From Gp6-AA40 sp963742105 (GTDB lineage: Bacteria; Acidobacteriota; Vicinamibacteria; Vicinamibacterales; UBA2999): a stretch of DNA of 64,000 bases. The position numbers were made by a program, and so were the translations under genes. Positions 59,464 through 64,000 of the stretch are shown one piece after another. Within the stretch, counting starts at the first letter, position 1, and the number at the start of each line of letters is the position of its first letter. The stretch covers positions 744,001 to 808,000 of the forward strand of contig CAVUKN010000005.1 in the NCBI GenBank assembly GCA_963742105.1, read 5' to 3'. The notes below the pieces were generated by a model that saw nothing but the letters and a program-made list of their open reading frames with translations, did not search any database and was not told where the DNA came from.

Positions 59464-60093
59464 ATGCTTCCTGCTTCCTACCAGGTGCCTGCCGCGGCTG
59501 TGCTGCTGATCGGCGGCGTGGTCTCCTGCTTCTTCGGCTACCGGCTGTTCCGGATCGTTCTGGCGCTCTTCGGGTTCATCATCGGCGCGCTGGCCGCGAG
59601 CTCGCTGATGGCGGCGAGCAATTCGACGGCGATGCTGATTGCCGCCGGCGTCGGGGGTCTGATCGGCGCCGCCATCCTCTTCACCGCGTATTTCATCGGC
59701 GTCACCCTGGTTGGCGCCGGGCTCGGCGCGGTCGTCGCCAACATGGCGTTCGCTGCCGCGGGCAGCCAGCCGCGCTTTCTGGTGGTCGTCCTCTGTTCGA
59801 TCGCCGGGGCCGCGGCAGCCACCTACCTGCAGCGCTGGTTCATCATCGTCGGCACCGGCTTCGGCGGGGCGTGGACGATGCTGGTGGGACTGCTGGCCGT
59901 GCTGGGGGACAAGAAGGCCATGGCGGCCGCTGCCACCGGGGATGTGTGGGTGGTATATCCATTGAATCCTGCTCCGGGACAGGCCTGGGTGTTCTGGGCC
60001 TGGGCAGTCCTGGGCATGGCGGGGATGGCGGTTCAGCTCGGTTGGACTGGCGGCGAGACGGGGCGCGCAAGTAAGCGCAGCCGAAAAAAATAG
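59464..60093 (+). CDS. Integral membrane protein of the TMEM198/DUF4203 type
   Basis: 209 residues with about seven membrane segments: VPAAAVLLIGGVVSCFFGYR, IVLALFGFIIGALAASSLMA, AMLIAAGVGGLIGAAILFTA, IGVTLVGAGLGAVVANMAFA, FLVVVLCSIAGAAAATYLQR, GGAWTMLVGLLAVLGDKKA and AWVFWAWAVLGMAGMAVQLG. The first three, with GYRLFR and Gly-rich turns, resemble the DUF4203 family. The tail is Lys/Arg-rich (SKRSRKK). The function is unknown. The start codon follows a heptad element after four bases, without a visible Shine-Dalgarno. Confidence 0.78.
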   Translation: MLPASYQVPAAAVLLIGGVVSCFFGYRLFRIVLALFGFIIGALAASSLMAASNSTAMLIAAGVGGLIGAAILFTAYFIGVTLVGAGLGAVVANMAFAAAGSQPRFLVVVLCSIAGAAAATYLQRWFIIVGTGFGGAWTMLVGLLAVLGDKKAMAAAATGDVWVVYPLNPAPGQAWVFWAWAVLGMAGMAVQLGWTGGETGRASKRSRKK

Positions 60094-60149
60094 GGGACAA
60101 TATTCGGGAGGCGCTTGCCAGCCCGGCCCAACGGGGCGTTCGAGGTCAC

Positions 60150-60566
60150 ATGAAGAAGAGCATCGCGATACTGACAGTCACGGGATTCATGGTGTCGGGC
60201 CTGTACGCCACGATGGGGGCACAGGCCGCGAAGTCGGTCAAGGAAGGCGTCTACACGGCCGATCAGGCCAAGCGCGGCGAAGCCTTGTACAAGGAAAACT
60301 GCGCCGCGTGTCATGGTGACGATCTGGCCGGCAGCGGTCCGATGCCGGCACTCGCAGGCAATGATTTCATCGCCAACTGGAAGACCGTCGGCGATCTGTT
60401 CGAGAAAACACACACCTCGATGCCGGCGAGCGCGCCCGGTTCGCTCAGCGAGCAGCAGACGAGCGACATCATCGCGTTCCTGCTGAGCAAGTCGAACTTC
60501 CCTGCGGGGCAGGCCGAGCTGGCGGCCAAGCAGGATGCGCTGATGCAGATCAAGATCGAGAAGTAA
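60150..60566 (+). CDS. Secreted monohaem cytochrome c
   Basis: 138 residues. Signal peptide MKKSIAILTVTGFMVSGLYA cleaved near AQAAK. The haem site is CAACH in YKENCAACHGDDLAGSGPMP; the distal Met is probably in HTSMPASAPGSL. The fold is class I cytochrome c, as in the small electron carriers that accept electrons from PQQ or other dehydrogenases. There is no operon partner. A two-palindrome REP-like element follows the stop by 14 bases and may end transcription. Confidence 0.87.
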   Translation: MKKSIAILTVTGFMVSGLYATMGAQAAKSVKEGVYTADQAKRGEALYKENCAACHGDDLAGSGPMPALAGNDFIANWKTVGDLFEKTHTSMPASAPGSLSEQQTSDIIAFLLSKSNFPAGQAELAAKQDALMQIKIEK

Positions 60567-60580
60567 AGTGACGACCGTGG

Positions 60581-60623
60581 GGCGAGCCTTGTCAGGCTCG
60601 CCTCACGGACCTGACAAGGTCCG
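60581..60623. repeat. Double REP-like palindrome after the cytochrome gene
   Basis: A 22-base palindrome with arms GGCGAGCCT and AGGCTCGCC (60581-60602) is followed three bases later by CGGACCTGACAAGGTCCG (60606-60623). The second is identical to the core found inside apbE (46152-46169), so the pair behaves as one mobile or dispersed unit. Confidence 0.78.
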
Positions 60624-60638
60624 CGCCGCGCCGCGGGC

Positions 60639-60668
60639 TTGCGGCTGTCGCCGCTCTTCCGTTACGAT
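60639..60668 (+). promoter_or_regulatory. Predicted promoter of the tRNA-Asn gene
   Basis: TTGCGG (60639-60644) and TACGAT (60663-60668) are 18 bases apart, 65 bases before the tRNA. The leader would be removed by processing. Confidence 0.4.
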
Positions 60669-60733
60669 CGTCCGGTTCGCCCACCGGCGGACATCCCGCA
60701 CAGAGTGGCTTGGCGCCAGCCGGCCGCCCCTAT

Positions 60734-60808
60734 TCCTCGGTAGCTCAATGGCAGAGCATCCGGCTGTTAACCGGAGGGTTGCTGGTTCGAGTCCAGCCCG
60801 AGGAGCCA
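60734..60808 (+). tRNA. tRNA-Asn (GTT)
   Basis: A full cloverleaf: acceptor TCCTCGG pairs with CCGAGGA, D arm GCTC...GAGC, anticodon stem TCCGG/CCGGA with loop CTGTTAA giving anticodon GTT (Asn), T arm GCTGG-TTCGAGT-CCAGC, discriminator G and an encoded CCA (60806-60808). The variable region is five bases. The last 21 bases are repeated exactly 100 bases downstream. Confidence 0.95.
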
Positions 60809-60908
60809 AACCTCGCTTCGCTCGGGCTTGTCTCCATCGGCCTGACTCCGTCACGCCGCGCACCGCTGCGCGCCGCGCGAGCGTGGGCGAGTCCAGCCCG
60901 AGGAGCCA
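60788..60908. repeat. Direct repeat of the tRNA-Asn 3' end (attachment-site-like)
   Basis: A 21-base sequence beginning CGAGTCCAGCCCGAGG and ending with the CCA end occurs at 60788-60808 (inside the tRNA) and 60888-60908. The 79 bases between them have no gene. Such duplications of a tRNA 3' end mark the borders of elements integrated by tyrosine recombinases; no integrase is present. Confidence 0.7.
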
Positions 60909-60980
60909 TCCGCTTCTCTCTACCGCCGGCTGTCTCGTTTCGGGACCAACGTCAGACCCAGGCGTAGAATTCGTTTGCCA

Positions 60981-61217
60981 ATGCTCGCCCTTCGTCTTCG
61001 ATCGGTGCACCTGATCGAGCGGTTTACTCGGACGGATTTCGACACGCTCAAGTACGAAGTCACCATCGACGACAAGGGCGCCTACACACGTCCGTGGAGC
61101 GGCGGCTGGAACATCCGATGGCAGTACGAGAACTACGACGGCTCCCCCGGGGGTGAAATCCACGAGTACTTCTGCATCGACAACGAGCGCGACTCACAGC
61201 ATTTCGCGGGCCAGTAG
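60981..61217 (+). pseudogene. C-terminal fragment of an exported acidobacterial protein
   Basis: Only about 78 residues remain, with no signal peptide, no Shine-Dalgarno and a start that looks arbitrary. The segment LIERFTRTDFDTLKYEVTID, then AYTRPWSGGWNIRWQY and EIHEYFCIDNERDS looks like the conserved end of secreted acidobacterial proteins of about 250-300 residues that I cannot name (pattern VTIDD-x-AYT-x-PW and E-Y-x-C-x-x-N). The truncation begins about 70 bases after the second copy of the tRNA end repeat, so recombination at the tRNA may have removed the 5' part. It may still be translated. Confidence 0.55.
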
Positions 61218-61275
61218 GTCGAATGATGACGGGGCTCGTGAGTGACAAGAAAATGGTTTGACGAAGGAGATGTCC

Positions 61276-64000
61276 ATGCGTGTCACATCTCGGTTTCTTG
61301 TTCTGCTCGCAGTGCTCCTGACGCCAAGCCTCGCACATGCGCAAGCGACAGTGGCGGGTACTGTTCGTGATGCCTCGGGTGCGGTACTTCCCGGCGTAAG
61401 TGTCGAGGCCACGAGCGCCGCCCTCATCGAAAAGGTTCGCTCCGCCGTGAGCGACAGCACCGGCCAGTATCGAATTACGGAACTCCCTCCCGGGACTTAC
61501 GCGGTGACCTTCTCGCTCAGCGGATTCACCACGCTGCGCCGCGACACGATCACCGTCTCGGGCACCGGGGTCATTCCCATCAACGTCGAGTTGAGCGTCG
61601 GTAATCTCACCGAGACGGTGACGGTCAGCGGCGAGGCGCCACTGGTCGACACGCAGAGCACGCGCCGTGAAGTGGTCGTCAACGCCGATACGATCAAATC
61701 GCTGCCAATCACCCGGAGCTACGGCTCGGTCCTCTACGCCGTACCGGGATTGAACGTGGCGCCGGGCGTCGGCGGCAACGACCTGATGCCGAGCATGTCG
61801 GTGTTTACGGCGCACGGCGGCAACAGTACCGAAGGTCGGATGATGGTCAACGGCGTACCGGTCGCCGGGTCCTTCTCTGGCAACAGCGTCGCCCAGTTCG
61901 GATACGACATCAACAACGCCGACGAACTGCAAGTGCTGGTCTCGGGAGGATTGGGCGAATCCGAAACCGGCGGCCCGTTGGCGAATCTGGTACCCAAGTC
62001 CGGCGGCAACACATTTGCCGGTGTGGCCTTCTACAGCGGCACCAACTCGCATTTCCAGTCGGACAATGTCGACGACGCGCTGCGCGCCGTGGGCATCACC
62101 GAACCGCCCGCGGTCCGAAAGAACTGGGATGGCAGCGGCAGTGCCGGCGGTCCCATCGTCCGTGATCGCATCTGGTTCTTCGGTAGCGCGCGGACGTACG
62201 GCCTGGCGCAAGTCGTCGAAGGTGCACATCCGAACAAGAACGTTGGCGATGCGACCCAATGGGTGTACGTCCCCGATACCGATGTCGAGGTTCGCCGCGT
62301 CGAATCCAAACTTGATTTGTCCGTACGCATCACGGGGCAGGTCACTCCCAAAAACCGCCTGTCTTTTTCTCACCAGTGGCAGGACCGCTGCTTCGGATCG
62401 TCGCTCACGTTGAATGGCAATGACTGCCGGGCGCGGACGGCTGACTGGATCGGAATGGGCAGCGCGACGACGGCGCCGGAAGCCGGTCCCGGGTACAGCG
62501 GCGATCCCTCAACGCTGACGCAGGGCACGTGGACGTCGACGGTCTCCAATCGGATGCTGGTCGACGCTGCGGTGTCGCGATTCGTGTACGGCATCGTCGG
62601 CAGCGGCCAGGTTCCGGAAGATGCCGTGATGAACATTCCCGGCGTCACCGAGCGGTCGAACATCTACGGCCGAACGGGTTTTTCCTATCGGGCACCGTTC
62701 ACCTTTTCGAAGTACGACAACGTGCCGTGGAATTGGCGCGCATCGGCGTCGTACGTGACCGGTGCACACAACGTGAAGATTGGCTATCAGGGCGCCTATC
62801 AGATGTACGACCGGCGTACCTTTGCCAACCAGACGCAGCTGCGCTACGTCTTCAACAACGCGGTTCCGACCGGCGTCAGCTACTTCGTCACGCCGTACTT
62901 CGATTTCAGCGACCGCACCGAGGTGAACTCGCTCTACATACAGGATCAGTGGACGCTCGGCCGCCTGACGGTGCAGGGAGCCCTACGGTACGACCACGTG
63001 ACGAGCTGGGCACCCGGCGACAAGCAGGGCTACAGCGGTACATCGCCGTTCAACCCACAACCCATCACGTTCGAGACGACGACGAGTGTGAGCGGATACA
63101 ACGACCTCGATCCGCGCGTCGGGATCGCGTATGACGTGTTCGGGACCGGCAAGACAGCCCTCAAGGTCAACGCCGGCAGGTACCTGGCGGCGGCGACGGC
63201 CGACGGAATCTATTCTGCGAACAACCCGGCGCTCAAATTGGTCACGCAGGTAGGGGGCAATGGCCGCGGGTGGACGGACAATGGCAACTACGTCGTCGAT
63301 TGCGACCTGCTGAATCCCGCACAGCAAGACTTCCGGGCATCGGGAGGCGACCTCTGCGCGGCGTTGACCGGATCCAACCTGAATTTCGGCAACCTCAACC
63401 CGACGCTGACAGTCATCGACCCTGAGATTCTGAGCGGCTGGGGTGTCCGTCCGTATAACTGGCAGTTCGGTGCATCCGTGCAGCAGCAGGTGCTGCCGCG
63501 CGTGTCCGTTGATGTCGGCTACAACCGCCGGTGGTGGGGCAACTTCTTTAGCACTGTCAACACGCTGGTCAACGCGAGCGATTATCAGGTCTGGAATGTG
63601 CCGGTGCCGAACGATCCGCGGCTGCCGGATGCCGGGTCCACGCAGTCGTTCGTGGCGATCACCTCCGAGGCATCTGCGCGCGGATCGCGCACGTTTCAGA
63701 CCAAGGAAACGGCTTACGCCCCTGCCCGGACGGCGTATTGGCACGGGATGGACTACACGGGAACCGCTCGGCTGACCAATGGCCTCACCCTGCAAGGCGG
63801 CGGGAGCACCGGTCGCGGCGTACGGAACACCTGCGAGCTCTGGAAGGTGCGCCCCGACCTCCAAGGGAGCAACCGGTCTGACGCGTGCGATGTGGTCGAG
63901 CCCTGGACGACTTCGATTCGCGGCCTTGCCTCGTACCGTCTCCCGAAGGCGGATGTGCTGATCAGTGCCACGGTGCGTTCAACGCGGACGAACGCGAGCG
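61276..64000 (+). CDS. TonB-receptor-like outer-membrane protein with carboxypeptidase-regulatory domain (partial)
   Basis: At least 908 residues, cut by the window end. AAGGAG lies six bases before ATG 61276, which is preferred over ATG 61270. Signal peptide MRVTSRFLVLLAVLLTPSLA, then a regulatory domain ATVAGTVRDASGAVLPGVSV with TGQYRITELPPGTYAVTFSL, a plug region (VVVNADTIKSLPITRSYGSV, FTAHGGNSTEGRMMVNGVPV) and barrel strands with recurrent aromatic ends. It belongs to the group with the plug motif EAPLVDTQSTRREVVV and is distinct from the tandem pair at 28-36 kb. The frame is intact over 2.7 kb. The substrate is unknown. No TonB box is evident. Confidence 0.87.
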   Translation, partial: MRVTSRFLVLLAVLLTPSLAHAQATVAGTVRDASGAVLPGVSVEATSAALIEKVRSAVSDSTGQYRITELPPGTYAVTFSLSGFTTLRRDTITVSGTGVIPINVELSVGNLTETVTVSGEAPLVDTQSTRREVVVNADTIKSLPITRSYGSVLYAVPGLNVAPGVGGNDLMPSMSVFTAHGGNSTEGRMMVNGVPVAGSFSGNSVAQFGYDINNADELQVLVSGGLGESETGGPLANLVPKSGGNTFAGVAFYSGTNSHFQSDNVDDALRAVGITEPPAVRKNWDGSGSAGGPIVRDRIWFFGSARTYGLAQVVEGAHPNKNVGDATQWVYVPDTDVEVRRVESKLDLSVRITGQVTPKNRLSFSHQWQDRCFGSSLTLNGNDCRARTADWIGMGSATTAPEAGPGYSGDPSTLTQGTWTSTVSNRMLVDAAVSRFVYGIVGSGQVPEDAVMNIPGVTERSNIYGRTGFSYRAPFTFSKYDNVPWNWRASASYVTGAHNVKIGYQGAYQMYDRRTFANQTQLRYVFNNAVPTGVSYFVTPYFDFSDRTEVNSLYIQDQWTLGRLTVQGALRYDHVTSWAPGDKQGYSGTSPFNPQPITFETTTSVSGYNDLDPRVGIAYDVFGTGKTALKVNAGRYLAAATADGIYSANNPALKLVTQVGGNGRGWTDNGNYVVDCDLLNPAQQDFRASGGDLCAALTGSNLNFGNLNPTLTVIDPEILSGWGVRPYNWQFGASVQQQVLPRVSVDVGYNRRWWGNFFSTVNTLVNASDYQVWNVPVPNDPRLPDAGSTQSFVAITSEASARGSRTFQTKETAYAPARTAYWHGMDYTGTARLTNGLTLQGGGSTGRGVRNTCELWKVRPDLQGSNRSDACDVVEPWTTSIRGLASYRLPKADVLISATVRSTRTNAS

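Noticed and set aside
60710..60967. Small open frame across the tRNA-Asn gene
   Set aside because: The tRNA cloverleaf explains the sequence; the predicted peptide has no support.

Overview
The window reads as a high-GC soil or plant-associated bacterium, most likely Acidobacteriota of the Vicinamibacteria type. This rests on gene content rather than a marker gene: secreted hemicellulases and esterases, carboxypeptidase-regulatory/TonB-receptor-like outer-membrane proteins, PQQ dehydrogenases fused to cytochrome c, the DUF1592-DUF1552-ankyrin operon, and Gly/Pro/Arg-rich loops in exported enzymes. I see no rRNA, CRISPR array, transposase, integrase or phage gene.

Region 1-13.9 kb is a pentose/hexose module. 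A RbsC/RbsA-type sugar transporter on the minus strand is head-to-head with a plus-strand run: GalT-like uridylyltransferase, inositol-monophosphatase-like phosphatase, a kinase closely resembling the kinase half of plant L-arabinokinase, a sugar-binding lipoprotein and an exported GH51 arabinofuranosidase. A VOC protein, CE1 esterase, aldose epimerase and FAH-family 2-keto-3-deoxy-pentonate-dehydratase-like protein follow. Together they suggest release of L-arabinose, uptake, C1 phosphorylation and nucleotide transfer.

Region 14-36.8 kb holds exported catabolic enzymes: a beta-helix protein, a metallo-beta-lactamase-fold hydrolase, an SGNH hydrolase, two PQQ/cytochrome dehydrogenases, cupin and SMP-30 proteins, an ABM monooxygenase, an IclR regulator divergent from a GH10 xylanase, two tandem TonB-receptor-like proteins and a second VOC protein. 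Region 36.8-42.4 kb is the DUF1592-DUF1552-ankyrin operon.

Region 42.6-49.6 kb contains a lipoprotein with an atypical kinase signature, a minus-strand flavin electron-transfer operon (FMN-binding protein, ApbE, RnfD/NqrB-like membrane protein, di-haem peroxidase), a small hypothetical, and a BNR-propeller/MoaD-like pair. Region 49.6-64 kb is housekeeping: hybrid histidine kinase, response regulator, lysC-dapB-dapA-M20 deacylase, SRP RNA-dnaX-ybaB-recR, a TMEM198-like membrane protein, a cytochrome c, tRNA-Asn, a truncated gene fragment and a third TonB-receptor-like protein cut by the window end.

Two layers cut across the genes. First, many genes between 0 and 44 kb carry single-base frameshifts that leave catalytic motifs intact, while 44-64 kb is almost clean; base-level assembly error is the simplest reading. 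Second, the spacers are rich in repeats: heptad (7-bp) tandem arrays arranged as inverted pairs between genes, REP-like GC palindromes that sometimes sit inside reading frames (apbE, the phosphatase), large hairpins, and a tRNA 3'-end direct repeat.
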